From the NCBI GenBank assembly GCA_947179485.1, contig OX359250.1, forward strand, positions 2,439,661-2,503,660: DNA of 64,000 nucleotides, read 5' to 3'. The position numbers and the translations under genes were made by a program. The notes under the pieces were generated by a model. That model saw only the letters and a list, made by a program, of their open reading frames with translations, ran no database searches and was not told the origin of the DNA. Source of the DNA: Allacma fusca. Lineage: Eukaryota; Arthropoda; Collembola; Symphypleona; Sminthuridae. Shown piece after piece: positions 30,269 through 41,830 of this stretch. How positions within the stretch are numbered: position 1 is the first letter of the stretch; each line of letters starts with the position of its first letter.

Positions 30269-30617
30269 AACTGCTAAGAAAATCAATTTTGAGGATTTTA
30301 AGAAGTATATTGACGGCTTGGCCACATCCAAGAAGATTGAGCCGAAGGAAATCGAGGATAAGCTCGTTAACTGTGGTCGACCAGGTCTTTCGAGTGCGAC
30401 GAAAGCAGCACATGCGGGTGTGGTGGAGAGGCTGACGGACACGTCCAAATACACCGGCTCGCATAAGGAACGCTTTGATTCTACCGGAAAAGGCCGCGGG
30501 ATTGAGGGCCGAAGGGATAAGAAGGATACATCCGGATACACAGCAGCTTTCAAAACAAAAGTTGCGGATAAGCCAGAGATGAGCACATCACCATCCCCGG
30601 TTCCAGACATGAAGTGA
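30269..30617 (+). CDS. TPPP: TPPP/p25alpha, second conserved coding exon
   Basis: After the acceptor GTTTTTGCAG (ending 30268) the exon completes a lysine codon and adds about 115 residues to TGA at 30615-30617, giving a protein of 188 residues, the usual length of short p25alpha proteins. INFEDFKKYIDGLA finishes the helical domain. ERLTDTSKYTGSHKERFD is the hallmark p25alpha motif, followed by the Gly/Lys-rich GKGRGIEGRRD. TPPP binds tubulin, bundles and stabilises microtubules and acts in the cytoplasm, in insects mainly in axons. The last codon overlaps a near-consensus donor (GAA|GTGAGT at 30613/30614), so an alternative splice replacing the C-terminal Lys-stop is possible. Confidence 0.95.
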
Positions 30618-31020
30618 GTAGCTTACAAACGTTCCGAAGCATCAGTTAAATATCAAGAAATTGATAACGAATCAAGAAATTTAATTTATTTCCAAAATTC
30701 ATAGCACACCAGTTTGAAAATCATAACCACCATTACGCAACGGAAAACACTGTAAAAGCATCAGGAGATAACGCGTGAATAAGCTGGCTTTAAAATAGTT
30801 CTAACGTCCTTTCAGTAATTTTGGCCACTTCACCGACAAAAAAAACGTTGTTCACGTTATGATTTGTCATGATACTGTATATGTGTTCTTATGTTGTATT
30901 TAATCCTTGCTATGAAATGAACACGAGATGTAACCCTGTACAATATCACGAAAATATGAAACTATGTAATTAGCTGTAAAATAAGTGCAGAAGAAGCATT
31001 TCAAATAAAAAAAATACAGT
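30618..31020 (+). other. Probable TPPP 3' UTR
   Basis: AT-rich sequence after the stop. AATAAA at 31004-31009 is a candidate polyadenylation signal about 390 nt downstream. No further frame is seen. Confidence 0.5.
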
Positions 31021-31258
31021 TTTGTCTCTCTGTATGTTTCACAGCAGAACAAATTAGATTTTGATAATCAAATACTGCAATATTATGTAAACTGTTAGTG
31101 GCTTTAAATTTTTAGTGTTCTGTATAGCAAGGTAAAATATTTAAGTAAGTCACTTTTCCTAATAATTCAATTTGCGAAATTGTTTGTATATATACATTAT
31201 AACGACACTGTCATCGATTTAAAGCAGGAAATACCTCCTTGGACATGTTCGCATAGTA

Positions 31259-31737
31259 CAGGAAGGCACAAAACGATTGTCCAGGGGTCCCGAAGGTGAA
31301 GCACAGTCAGAATTGTTTATGAATATGTTTTGACGCTCACTTGTTGGTCCATGGTTATCTCTAATTTCGTCCCTGGGACTGAAATTTTCCCAGCCTCACT
31401 TCTTGTGTTTAACGATCGTGTCGTTAATTCTCAACATTGATACAAACCTATGGGTCAGCTGCTGAAATTTTCCAGAAAATTCCTACAAATATAGGACATA
31501 TTCTTGATAAAATTGAGTATTGGAACAAACAGCTGTTGCACTCAAAATCTGCACAGAATTCAGACTTTGGTTTACGTCCCGGAGCCATGTAACCGCAAAA
31601 TTTGACCGAGGCCAATGTAACAAGATTGGCTAATCTGGAAAAGAATTGACTACAAAATGGGGGAAAATCAAGTGTGTATTTTATGTGTTACTCCCTAATA
31701 TGGGCTATTAGGGAAACAATCGTTTCGTGCCACCCTG
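31259..31737. mobile_element. Mariner-type MITE
   Basis: The 479 bp segment begins CAGGAAGGCACAAAACGATT and ends with the inverse of CAGGGTGGCACGAAACGATT. It is bounded by TA dinucleotides (31257-31258 and 31738-31739). CAGGGTGGC-like ends and the TA target are typical of mariner. No transposase frame. Confidence 0.78.
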
Positions 31738-31739
31738 TA

Positions 31740-32609
31740 TATTGATGGTGTTGGTATGGTTATATAAATTGCGTTGTCTACATAATAAAGACCTTTATTC
31801 ACGTATGTATACTGACACTTAGTCCAAGAATACTGACAGTCCGAAACTTCAAACAAATGAGGGGAGGCAAAAATGTAAGCTAAATTTAACCACAGTCCCT
31901 GACGTCACCTAAATATCGTCTGTTAAGAGGCAAAGAATGCCAGCTGCAAGGGTGGAAATAAATTATTTGCCGAACTCTACCTGGTTGCAACTTTACAAGA
32001 AGTTTGGCAATCTCGGAAAATTTTCCCTACCCAGCTAGTTGCCCTATATATACATATACTTAATTATATTTACATTACCCTGTGTATACAATGTTCGTGT
32101 TGTTGGCTTTATCGCTTCATATATCACATTTTCTACGCTATTGTTATCATCATTCAAGAAGGGCAACTTGTCCTTTTGATTGAATTTTTGAATAAAGTTT
32201 GAATTTAGATTTAAAATATTTCAACTGTAGAAACTAGTCAAAAGAATTCCGGTTCTTCGTTCTAAAACATCGTCAATATTATACATGGTAATCTGTAATC
32301 AAATGATTCGTGTAAGATAGCGGTGCTTGTTAAGTATAGAACTGAATATCTGATTACAATATAACAATTACTTGTGACATGATTGGATCGACCCTAAATC
32401 ATATTGTTTGCAATAAAGTATGTAACCGTTACGTCTGCCAAAAAAAATCGTTTTTATGAAGATGTTTCTTTTATTCGGAACTATAAGGGGTGTTCAAAAT
32501 ACATTATAAGTAAAAACCATTAAAAGAATATATATTTGAGTATAAGTCTATTTGAGATAAAACTACGTTACAAAGGTTTTTCAACCTTGAGGGCAAACAT
32601 CTTTTCGGC
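31740..32609. other. Non-coding, nothing recognised
   Basis: AT-rich sequence downstream of TPPP with no gene or repeat that I can support. Confidence 0.4.
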
Positions 32610-32930
32610 CAGTGCCTGTCATGGGAACGGGTCACACCCGGGTGTTTGGGTGCAGGAACGGGAACGGGTATGATATGGGTGCAAAATGTTTTCTCCCAAA
32701 AGTGTGGGTACAGGTTTGGGAACCAACCTTTCCAATTATAGCATGTGGGAACAGGAACGCATATGGGAACGGGTGCAATACAGGCTGAATTGGATCTGTA
32801 CCCAACAGGATCGGGAACGGTATCCTCAAAAACCCGTTTCTGTTCATGCGTACCCGTGTACAGAGGAATCTTGCGAGCATAACGATAATTACATGTTCTA
32901 TTATAATAATTGATTTGTTTTGGCGTGGTG

Positions 32931-33857
32931 TAGTGTTTCTATCGGTAACAAATAGTTGGGCTCGACTCGACTCGAAACAAAAACCCGGTTTAAATTCCAT
33001 TTTTGGGCTCGAACTCGAACTCGGGACATTCGAGTCGGGAAATTTTTTTTGTACCCGAAACCGAGACCGTTAAAAAATGGCATACTCGAAACCGACTCGA
33101 ACTCGAACCGAAACCAGACACAAAATTTACGTAAAATACAACATCACACAGTCCTGAAAAATGAGCATCAAACAAAGCATTTGTTTTTTGTAAAATCAAA
33201 ATAATGCAGCAATAACTGTGTCGTTTTAATTTTCTTCAATATAATTTCAAACTTTCATTATAATTTGGTACAACCGGCCATCCCTCCGTAATGCTGTTCA
33301 TTGTGGCTTCGATAAACTTGTTATATGCCAACTTTAACCACGATTTTAAAAGCGGTAACTTCCATATCGTATCTCCTTGAGTAGCCAAACATTTCAGTGT
33401 TAAAATGTCGGAGCCAACGAAAAAGCCCGCTAGATAGGAATGCCAGGAATACCCAAGAATTCACGCGCCATCCTTGCCATATTAGGATACTTAGCTTCGT
33501 GCGCTAATAAAACTTAGGTATTGGTGTGTTGTACGGTCATGTACAGATACTTGCTGCGTACAGAGACTGTTTTGTTTTCTTTGAGGTTTTCCACAAAAAC
33601 TGCATATTTTTTTAAATTATGGGTGGCAGGAAGGCCAATTTTTATTGTTAAAGTAACATGAATCAATAATTCCAAAACAAGTTTTTACTTTCGAGTTTTG
33701 GTAGGGACCGGTAGATATTGCAAACTCGACCCGATTTTTTCGGGTCGAAAACTTGATACCCGAAACCGACTCGAAAGCAAACGGTACGAAAAATATTAGG
33801 CTCGAACTCGACTCGAACTTGAAACCTCGAGTTTCCCGAACTCGATCAGAAACACTA
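32931..33857. mobile_element. Nested word-array hAT element, ACTCGA word
   Basis: The 927 bp element starts TAGTGTTTCTATCGG and ends CGATCAGAAACACTA. It is flanked by the exact 8 bp duplication GCGTGGTG (32923-32930 and 33858-33865). The terminal regions are arrays of ACTCGA/TCGAGT (CTCGAACTCGAACTCGG, CGACTCGACTCGAAAC). It lies inside the element at 32610-34653 and shares its TIR with the element at 29499. Confidence 0.9.
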
Positions 33858-34051
33858 GCGTGGTGTGACCGCCTATTTTTGTGTCGTTGTTGTAGTTTAG
33901 AAGCAAAAGCTCTTTGTTTGAACAGATCATCCCACGTCGAATGATGAAATGTGACAATAAAAATTAAGTATCTGCGTATGTTGTGCTTAGCAGCTAAAAT
34001 GACTTAAAATTACAAAATTAATTACCTAAGTAGAATGAAATATAACAAATA

Positions 34052-34390
34052 GAATGAGTGTAGTAGTAGGTTTTATTGATCTGGGTCTGAGCCCCTTCAA
34101 TATATAATTTGCAATAAACTTAGCATTAATGATTAGATTATTACTTTTGACAGTGTATCAAGTAATTATATATACTTCTGCAAAAATCATAATTATTTTG
34201 CTGCCAATTTGAATACCAATATATAACATTTCGGCAGGGTACTGCTATTTCGCAGTTCCAAATAATATGAAGAAAGTTTTCGCTTGAACAGGACAAGTGG
34301 CACAATTCGCATTTGTTTGACAAATAGAATGAGTGCAATTGTGCATAGGCATTGCTTGCAAAAATTGAAACAGTAAGTATATATATAATG
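34052..34390 (-). pseudogene. LINE 3' end fragment
   Basis: On the - strand NKCELCHLSCSSENFLHIIW is followed by NC, the C..C...E...H..W.C zinc motif found at the C-terminus of many LINE reverse transcriptases. Further on, GATCAATAAAACCTACTACTAC (+ strand about 34057-34079) gives the polyadenylation-like box and short (TAC)n tail of a LINE 3' end. It lies inside the hAT element at 32610-34653. Confidence 0.6.
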
Positions 34391-34653
34391 TATAACTTTT
34401 ATCCTTGAATATATTAACTTCCGTTTCGGGTACGGGAACGGGTTCCAGGGTTTTGGGTACGGGTTTGGTTGCACCAAAAATTAATTTTTGGAAACGGGTT
34501 TGGGAGCTCTAATTTTAAACATTTCGAGTCTGGGTACGGCACTTTTGTTCACAAGATTTCGGGTGCAATTTGGGAATTGTGTTGTCTTGTACCCAAACCC
34601 GAACTGTGGGAATGGGAACGGGGACAACGTTTCTGTTCCCATGACAGGCACTG

Positions 34654-35012
34654 TTTTTGGGGGGCGACCATAATCACTAACCTTCTATCCGCCATCCCTT
34701 CTAACGAGTTCTAATAATCTTTTCAGGATCCAATCAAATTATGGTTAAATTTTATTTCACCCATCCTTTTCATGTAAAGATGTTTTATGATTTTCATTTA
34801 TAACAATAAGTAACTAATCGTTACTTATTTAGTGAATGCGAAAGCTTTAAATTCAGACAACCCTCTAGTTACTCCAATTCACGTTCAACCAGAATGGTAT
34901 TTTTATATACTCATGCAATTTTACACTTCTACAATCCATCTTTAATAAGTTAGAGTTAGTGTAAATTACTCTAATTGTATCTCCCGCAATTCTTCTGATT
35001 TTATCATTTTCA
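34654..35012. other. Non-coding, nothing recognised
   Basis: No gene. Ends with the polypyrimidine/acceptor GATTTTATCATTTTCAG. Confidence 0.4.
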
Positions 35013-35055
35013 GAAACAAAAACAAAATCCGGGGATTCAATTTTGCTCGCCCAGT
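35013..35055 (+). CDS. Candidate small internal exon
   Basis: 43 nt between the acceptor ATCATTTTCAG (ending 35012) and the donor GTCAG|GTATTG. It is open in two frames; one reads KTKSGDSILLAQS. It is followed by another possible exon at 35301. It might serve the alternative donor at the end of TPPP or belong to another gene. Weak evidence. Confidence 0.2.
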
Positions 35056-35300
35056 CAGGTATTGTTCTGATTATTAGTAGTTAATGTTATTCTTTTAACT
35101 TGAATCAGGGCTTAGCACTTATCGCTACTTACTTTTTATATTTTTTAATTAATACTTTAATTATAAAAATTTGAAAAATCTCTTGCTTAAATTAATTGGC
35201 TGAATGAATAAGTATGTTGAAAATACACCGCAGAGGTTGAATTCCGTTACTGGTTTCAAGCGTAAAACTTTAAAAAATAATTACCCCTAGGTAGGGAACA

Positions 35301-35349
35301 CATCCTCTGCAGCCGTTGCTCCGTCTTCGGTTGAAATGATATCCGCGTA
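35301..35349 (+). CDS. Candidate small terminal exon
   Basis: After AATTACCCCTAGGTAG the frame consistent with one reading of 35013-35055 gives NTSSAAVAPSSVEMISA and a TAA ending near 35349. There is no homology, and the splice sites are only fair. Confidence 0.2.
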
Positions 35350-35698
35350 AATAACTCAAATCAACTTTTTATAACAAGTTCTTACTTCATCTTGAACTTG
35401 ATTTCAAACCTCTTACTAACTTGGATTACGAAGAATCTAACCTCACACCAGGTTTTGATACGTTCAACTTAATATTAATTCTCATTCACCCTCTGGAACA
35501 CCAAGACAATAATGTAAAGAATTTAGGTCGTGTGTCATATATAATACGTGTGTGTACATACGTCTAAGTGCTTGAGGCCCATGTGAACAAATGTTTTTTA
35601 CTGACGGTTCTATTGACTTTAGAACGCAATTATGACATTGTTCGAAAATATTTCGTGTAAAAAGCAGTAGTGTTGCTGATCATAACAAACTATTAAAA
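35350..35698. other. Non-coding, nothing recognised
   Basis: No gene or clear repeat. Confidence 0.4.
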
Positions 35699-35795
35699 CC
35701 AGGGTTGGTTTGGTTCAAACCAAATGATTTAAACCATGGTTTAAACCAAACGGTTTTTTATAAAAACGAATGGTTTAAACCAACATACAAAATAC
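35699..35795. mobile_element. Word-array element end, GTTTAAACC word
   Basis: The segment starts CAGGGTTGGTTTGGTTC and repeats GGTTTAAACC and GGTTTGG in both orientations. The stretch GGTTTAAACCAACATACAAA recurs inverted at 48790-48810. The other end and any target duplication are not identified. Confidence 0.5.
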
Positions 35796-36194
35796 CTGAA
35801 ATGTTAGTGTTTTCAACCCAAAATGTTTATATTTCGCCGTGTAAATTACTTGCATTTGCATTCCAGTTGCATTGCACTAATCTCCTTTATTGCCTTATTT
35901 TTATTTCATTTTTGTCGTGAACTTATTTACTAACAAGTAACCCTCGCCACATGCGACCCTTATAACCAATATATAAAATTAGATTAGAAGCACTCATGAG
36001 GAATACATGCCCTAAATGTGCCATTCATCTAATATAGCATCGACTTTCGAAACAAAAATTTCGTGTGGGATTTAGCATTGGAAAATTTAAGTTGGACAGA
36101 GGGTCCTTTATCGACGAGTTCGACAGCTTCGCTAGAGAAAAAGGTAGCCGGGTTCGAAACAGAACTCATACAGTAACCTCATCCCCGCAAATAT

Positions 36195-36546
36195 AGACCT
36201 CGCGTTCCGTATTGGCAAACATCAGACTGGAAAAACAAGACCAATCAAAGTCCGATTCCTGTACCAATCGCAAGCGGATGCCACACTAACCAAAAGTCAT
36301 GAGAAGGATGGGTCACTTCGAAGAGCGAAGATATATGTCAACGAAGATGTCTCGGCCTCCGAAAGCCACAACCGGTACCTGATAAGGAAAGAGGCCACCG
36401 CAGCAAAACGGACAGGAAATGTGGTAGAAGACTGGAAAACAACGACAGTAAAAATCAACGGAGTCCAACTGGAAGCAAAGGGAGGGGTAAAGTATAGAAA
36501 CGGAAACCCAGACGAAGCCCCGCCAACCGGAAATAGACCTTCCTGA
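36195..36546 (+). pseudogene. LINE ORF1 remnant
   Basis: An open stretch of about 117 codons reads DLAFRIGKHQTGKTRPIKVR and later RRAKIYVNEDVSAS. It is a basic region like the C-terminal RNA-binding half of LINE ORF1 proteins, and ends at TGA 36544-36546. The preceding 130 bp contain a coding trace in another frame. Confidence 0.55.
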
Positions 36547-36579
36547 AGAAACGGCCGCCCCGAACTCGCTAAAATCGCA

Positions 36580-37340
36580 TCAACTATTTTATACTGGAAC
36601 GTAAATGGAATCAAACGAAACATTTCATTAATCCCTAATTTTTTGAATCATATTAAACCAAACATTCTGCCTCGCCGAAACCTGGACAAAGGAAAATTCG
36701 ATAGCTGAGTAACAGTAAGTGCAACATTTAACCCTAAGGGAGGAAGACCAAGTGGAGGCACGCTAGTCGGCGTCAAGGCGGAAATTTTAAAACCCACAAA
36801 AATAATTCTTACCAATCATAACTACATAGAATTAAGAATTGAAGAAGCCAACACACTCAACATTTACTTTACCTATTTTCAACTGCAGCAAGAATGCGAT
36901 GAACTGGTAGAATTTTTTAAAAATACTATAACCAACAGAAATGTAATTTTAATGGGAGATCTGAATGCTAGAATAAATAGCTAGACTCAACCAAGAATAT
37001 ACAAATCAGTCGGAGGTCAAAGGATTACGTAACAAACCGAAGAGGAAAAACGATTGAACCGAAACTAGAATGCCAAGGACTGACAATAATTAATGGACGA
37101 ATGAAAACAGGCAGCAAAGGAAAATATAGATAATGTCCACAAACGGAAAATCTGTAATCGACTTGTGCTTAGCAGACAATGATGCACTGAAGGATGTTGA
37201 CGACTTCGAAGTGATGGAAGTCCACGAATCGGATCATATGCCAATCTTACTAGCCAGACAGAAACATACAGCAACCCAGACTAGAGGCATCACTGTCAAA
37301 AAATCAGTTGCAAGAAAGAACATAAGAAAACCTTCGCAGA
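36580..37340 (+). pseudogene. LINE ORF2 endonuclease remnant
   Basis: It begins ILYWNVNGIKRN, the first conserved block of APE-type LINE endonucleases (W.NVNG.). It later shows LMGDLNARI (about 36950) and SDHMPILL (about 37231), the D.N and SDH blocks. Stops and frameshifts separate them. Confidence 0.72.
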
Positions 37341-37739
37341 TATTTTAAAAACAAATCATTATGACATCAAACTGAGAACTCGAGGAGACATAGAAGAACT
37401 CTCCAAAGAATTATACAAATATGCTCAACAAAGTGGCTTACAAGTAGAAAGACGCTTAGGTGGACAGCAACACAATATTCCGACTTGGTTCAACAAAGAA
37501 TGCAGAACCCATAAAAAGAAATGCAATAAAGAACTAAAATTATTACGGAAAGATCCTACCAATAACCAAAAACTACTAAACTATGTTAATACGAGAAACC
37601 CATACAAGAAATATACGAACAAAACTAAAGAGGAACACTATGAAGCACTGAGGAACAACATAATCACATCTAAGAACTCTGGAACTCTCGCAGAATTCTG
37701 GAGAAACTTAAATTTCTTCAGAGAGAATAAGAGAAGCCA

Positions 37740-39715
37740 CGCAAGCAACTCAATTACAAATGAAATCTGGAAAGAACACTATAGAAAGTTATTCGACAGC
37801 AAACACAATCAGCCGAGGAAAAGTCGAAACACAGGATACTTTCCATTTAGCTTAAACGAACTAGGAAATGCAATGAAGAAGCTATAAAAAAATAAAACCC
37901 CAGGCACAGACGGAATACCTAACGAAGTTTGGAAGTACCTTCCACAGGAAAAAAGAACGTGTGTACTAGAATGTTTGAACAACTGTCTGCTAAACCCCAT
38001 ACCACAGGGATGGGAAGAAATCATCATTGCACCAATATACAACAAAGGAGACAAAGACTCCCCAGGCAACTACAGACCAAACACAATAGTAAAGCTAGTT
38101 ACCCTACTACTATCGAACCGTCTTAACAACTGGATCGAAAATAAAAACATTTTGTCGGAATCCCAAGCGGCATAAAGAAAACGAAGAAGCTGCACAGACG
38201 ACCTTTTTGTACTGAACAAACATACAAAAGCACTGACAAACAACAAAAAGCTGTATTGCCTGTTTGTGGATCTGTCCCAAGCGTTCGACACGATCCAGAG
38301 AAACAAGCTATGGGAGAGACTGAACACACTAGAATTACAGAACTACCTCCTGGAAAAAATTCAAGAGTCATACAGTCTGGAAAAAGCGAAAATACAAACA
38401 GCTACGGGATATACAAACTACATGAACATACTAAACGGAGTTTTGCAGGGAGAAACGCTCATCCCAACGCCATTCAACCTATTCATAGACGAGATCACAG
38501 AAATATTTGTCAAATCCAACATCAGAGAAGCAAAACTACTCACCATAGAAAAGACAATCCTGCTATATGCTTGATGATATTGTGCTAACAGCGGACACCG
38601 CAGAAGATCTACAAACACACGTCGACATACTAAGCAAATATTTCAACAGAAACAATCTAACCATCAACCTAGATAAAACTAAGGTGGTAATATTCGGTAA
38701 AGGCAAAGTACCATCAAAACGAAACAAAGTTATGCCAATGGATTTCTACTACAACGGGAAGAAAATAGAAATCCTTAACTCATACAGATACCTGGGAGTG
38801 GAGTTCCATAGAAATGGCAAATTCTTTCAGCACTATCGAAAAACCCTTGCGAAAACTAACGTCGCCGTGGAGACTCTGCTAAAAACCATCAAGGCAACAA
38901 GAATAAACAAGATAGAAATCATCATTAGACTCTTCAATGCCCTAGTAATTACGATTCCGTTATATGGTTTACCAATATGGGGCATGAACTTCGTAGAAGA
39001 AATTGAGAGGATCCAAACAAAATTCCTTCGGAGAATCACCGGAACATGCAACTTTACACCAGGGCACGTTCTAAGACTGGAAACTGGAAGCCCATCAATA
39101 CGAGCACTAATCGCCAAAGCTGTAATTACTACAATGTAAAATTCAATCATCTCAGAGTATGCAACGGCAAAAGCAAAGGAGTGCTACAAACTACAGCTGG
39201 ATTCAGAAAATGAGGAACATAATTTACCACATTGTAGAGAACTCTTCAAATCAATAAATTTAGAAGATGAATTTAAGAATCTGACTAAAGAATGTCTCCA
39301 AACAAGCAGCATTAAGCTATGGAAAATGGTCGATCTTCACGCTATAAATAGGAATGTGGAAGATATGCTCAGAACAGAGAGTCTATACTATATAAACTTA
39401 AAATTACATGTATGGATGGAAAACTTTTATAGAAAGGAGTATAGCTGGGCACTTATTAAATTCATCCAGAACTTAAGACTCGATAAACCAAGAGTAATTG
39501 TACAAGGCAGAAGCATAAACCTAAAGGCAATAATGTACAGATGGAAGCCTAAATGCGGACCAAATTACGTCGCCTGCTCCTGCCTCAAAGAACCAGAAGA
39601 TTGCTTTCACATAATGTGTGAATGCGAAACCTACAACAACGTTAGAATGAAACACATCCCAGAGGCTACTAACCTAAACCGACAGAACTTCATACAATAT
39701 TTCCTCGATAAATAA
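37740..39715 (+). pseudogene. LINE ORF2 reverse transcriptase and C-terminus
   Basis: Blocks in order: PGTDGIPNEVWKYL (37895), NYRPNTIVKLV (38068), LFVDLSQAFDTI (38259), GVLQGETLIPTPFNLF (38439), YA/DDIVLTAD (38563-38600), LDKTKVVIFG (38670), SYRYLGVEF (38780), PIYGLPIWG-like (38955) and the Cys/His motif C.C....D.FHIMCEC (39585-39630). One inserted base splits the catalytic YADD. Further stops occur (for example after 37887, 38175 and 39139). The polymerase core is therefore recognisable but dead. Confidence 0.82.
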
Positions 39716-39785
39716 GACGAACCCAGTCACATAAAAAGGGCTTACCTATTCTGGACGGAAGTAATCAGACTAAGAAACACAGCGT

Positions 39786-40398
39786 AAAACTAAATGCTAG
39801 GACACAGATAAGCGAGTACCGGTACCGCACAGTGGTACCCATCCACAAGACCGGTACGCGCAACGTAAGTAAAAAGGAAGCGTATGCTAGTCTACCCAAC
39901 AAAAACTAAGTTGTGGAAATTGAGATAACTCGTCCTCACAACGTCTTAAGCTACAAAATGTAAACCATATAATTCACATGAAAAGAAGTGTGCGTTTTTG
40001 ACGGGTTTGTTATAACAGGGGCCCTTTTTACCTACACCACAATTACCTATCCATTTATTTATTTACTCAGCATTTCAAATCACCATGAATTTTTACGCCT
40101 GATAAAACATCGTGTGATTAAACCTTAGTGAAGTAAATACTAGTCGCTTTTGGTCTTGTACTTTTAGAAATTTGTGTTTATACTGCAAAGTTATAGTCAA
40201 AATTATAACATGTTGAATATTTAATGCTTTATAACACTTACTGAGTTCGGGAAACAAGTAAGTTTGTTCAAATTTGCATGCTTTTGCATATTAATGTTTT
40301 GGTTTGAAAATTTGTTTAAAACAAAACAACCACGATTAAAACCATACTCGGGCCTCAAAACATTTTTGGTTATAACAATGTGAGAAGTCGACAAACTT
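39786..40398. other. Non-coding; CGGTACCG-rich patch
   Basis: 39818-39880 carries ACCGGTACCGC, GTGGTACCC and ACCGGTACGC words. 40008-40060 (GTTTGTTATAACAGGGGCCC) resembles the ends of the element at 50157-50606. No gene. Confidence 0.45.
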
Positions 40399-40598
40399 GA
40401 AAATGCCTAATGTGCCCAAAGTTGAAAATGCCTAATATGCCCAAAGTTGAAAATGCCTAATATGCCCAAAGTTGAAAATTCCTAATATGTCCAAAGTTGA
40501 AAATGCCTAATATGCACAAATGTGAAAATGCCGAATATGCCCACAGCTGAAAATGCCTAATATGCCCAAAGTTGAAAATGCCGAATATGCCATGGCAT
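40399..40598. repeat. 25 bp minisatellite, eight copies
   Basis: The unit GAAAATGCCTAATATGCCCA (plus AAGTT) recurs exactly every 25 bp from 40399 to about 40598, with few substitutions. The array ends in an inverted GGCATTTTC that pairs with the unit start. There are no unique spacers. Confidence 0.92.
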
Positions 40599-41173
40599 TT
40601 TCAAATCGAAAATCCCCACCCGTAGGTGAGTTAGAACTGACACTTCTATATATTATAATTTAATTTAATTCAAATAAAGCTAAAACAAAATAGCAAGTCC
40701 TATTTGATGTTAATGCTGCTGTTGAGCGGTAACAAGGGCGCGTCAAGTAAGAAGCGTAGAAAAGTATGAAGGACTAGAGGTTTGAATGTGGATGCTAAAT
40801 GAGTAACTGACTTGCTCATGAATTGCAACAAGGATTACTATTTTTAATAAAGTAAGAAAAGATAATTTTGGTAGCAAAATGGTTTATGTTCAACAATGCG
40901 ACTGCTTTCATCTCTCTCTGTATCCACACTGCTTTTATGCTTGTTTTTTAGTTCCTACTCCTCCATTCCATAGGTTCACAATTAGAAAGGAAATAAATTC
41001 ATTTTTCTGGATTAATCATTATAACTAGTAAACAATGAACAATCAATCAATAATATTATGTGTCCTACGCACTATTTTGTAGTAACCAACATTCCCGGCC
41101 CCATTGAAATACCATTTCAATAACTACTCTGAGGACTCAATCGGTAGTTGGCATAATTTGACTAGAGGACGCT
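40599..41173. other. Non-coding left flank of BEL element
   Basis: This is where the 3' LTR of the BEL/Pao element would be expected, but nothing here matches sequence at 46100-47040. No gene. Confidence 0.4.
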
Positions 41174-41830
41174 TTAGAGGACTCTTGTAACTCCATCTGG
41201 ACCAGGATGTCCTTGAAACACACGTGCTAACTTCCACTTAAGTGGTGGCAGTCTCTCATCCTTAACAAGGACTAAATCTCCTTCCTTCAATGTAGCTTTC
41301 AAGTTTAACCACTTTGGTCGCTGCTGCAATCTAGCAATATATTCTGAGCTCCACCGTCTCCAAAAATGCTGAACCACTCTTTGCATAATTCTCCAAGGAG
41401 ATAATTGCGAAGGGGCTTCATCAATTTGGTTTTGCTCTGGAACCGCTGTTAGGGCTTCACCTATCAGAAAATGTCCCGGTGTGAGAGCCGTTAGATCATT
41501 GGGATCCGACGACAATTGTGTAAGTGGCCTTGAGTTGAGACAAGCCTCAATTTGTGACGTCACAGTATGCATGTCCTCGTAATTGAAGGTCACGTTACCC
41601 ATAATGCGTTGTAAGTGATATTTCACGGAATGAATCCCATCCTCATAAATTCCACCAAAGTGAGGACTCGCTGGCGTGTTAAAGTGCCAAGATATTTCTT
41701 TTTGAGCTAAAAATGACCCTACATCATTAGCAAATTCCTTTGAATGGCATAAACGCCTTAATCCTTTACTTGCGCCAACGAAGGTTCTTCCACAATCGCT
41801 GTTTACATCGCTGGGTACGCCGTGCCGCGC
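41174..41830 (-). pseudogene. BEL/Pao integrase, second half and C-terminal domain
   Basis: In order: SDCGRTFVGAS (second catalytic Asp), FGGIYEDGIHSVKYHL (catalytic Glu), CLNSRPLT, LTPGHFLIGE and GDLVLVKDE...PLKWKLARV...GPDGVTRVL. The last is the Pao C-terminal domain (DUF5641-like). The frame changes near 41626. Confidence 0.85.

Larger units (their letters stand above)
32610..34653. mobile_element. Word-array hAT element, GGGAACGGG word, hosting insertions
   Basis: The 2,044 bp element has 19 bp perfect inverted ends, CAGTGCCTGTCATGGGAAC. Flanks TTTTCGGC and TTTTTGGG agree at six of eight positions, a worn 8 bp duplication. The terminal 200-300 bp on each side repeat GGGAACGGG, GGGTAC and GGGTGC words. 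Another hAT element (32931-33857) and a LINE tail (34052-34390) sit inside. Confidence 0.82.
36000..39785 (+). mobile_element. Degenerate non-LTR retrotransposon (LINE)
   Basis: In order on the + strand: an ORF1 remnant, an apurinic endonuclease-like region, a reverse transcriptase and a C-terminal Cys/His region, broken by stops and frameshifts. A related fragment lies at 48118-49740. Boundaries are approximate. No tail or target duplication was identified, so the 3' limit is taken after the last coding trace. Confidence 0.8.

Noticed and set aside
32632-33204. Arg/Thr-rich frames such as those at 32846-33204
   Set aside because: By-products of ACTCGA and GGGAACGGG arrays in hAT elements; no domain and no start context.
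40399-40598. CRISPR-like regular repeats
   Set aside because: The 25 bp units are directly adjacent with no spacers, in a eukaryotic genome; it is a minisatellite.
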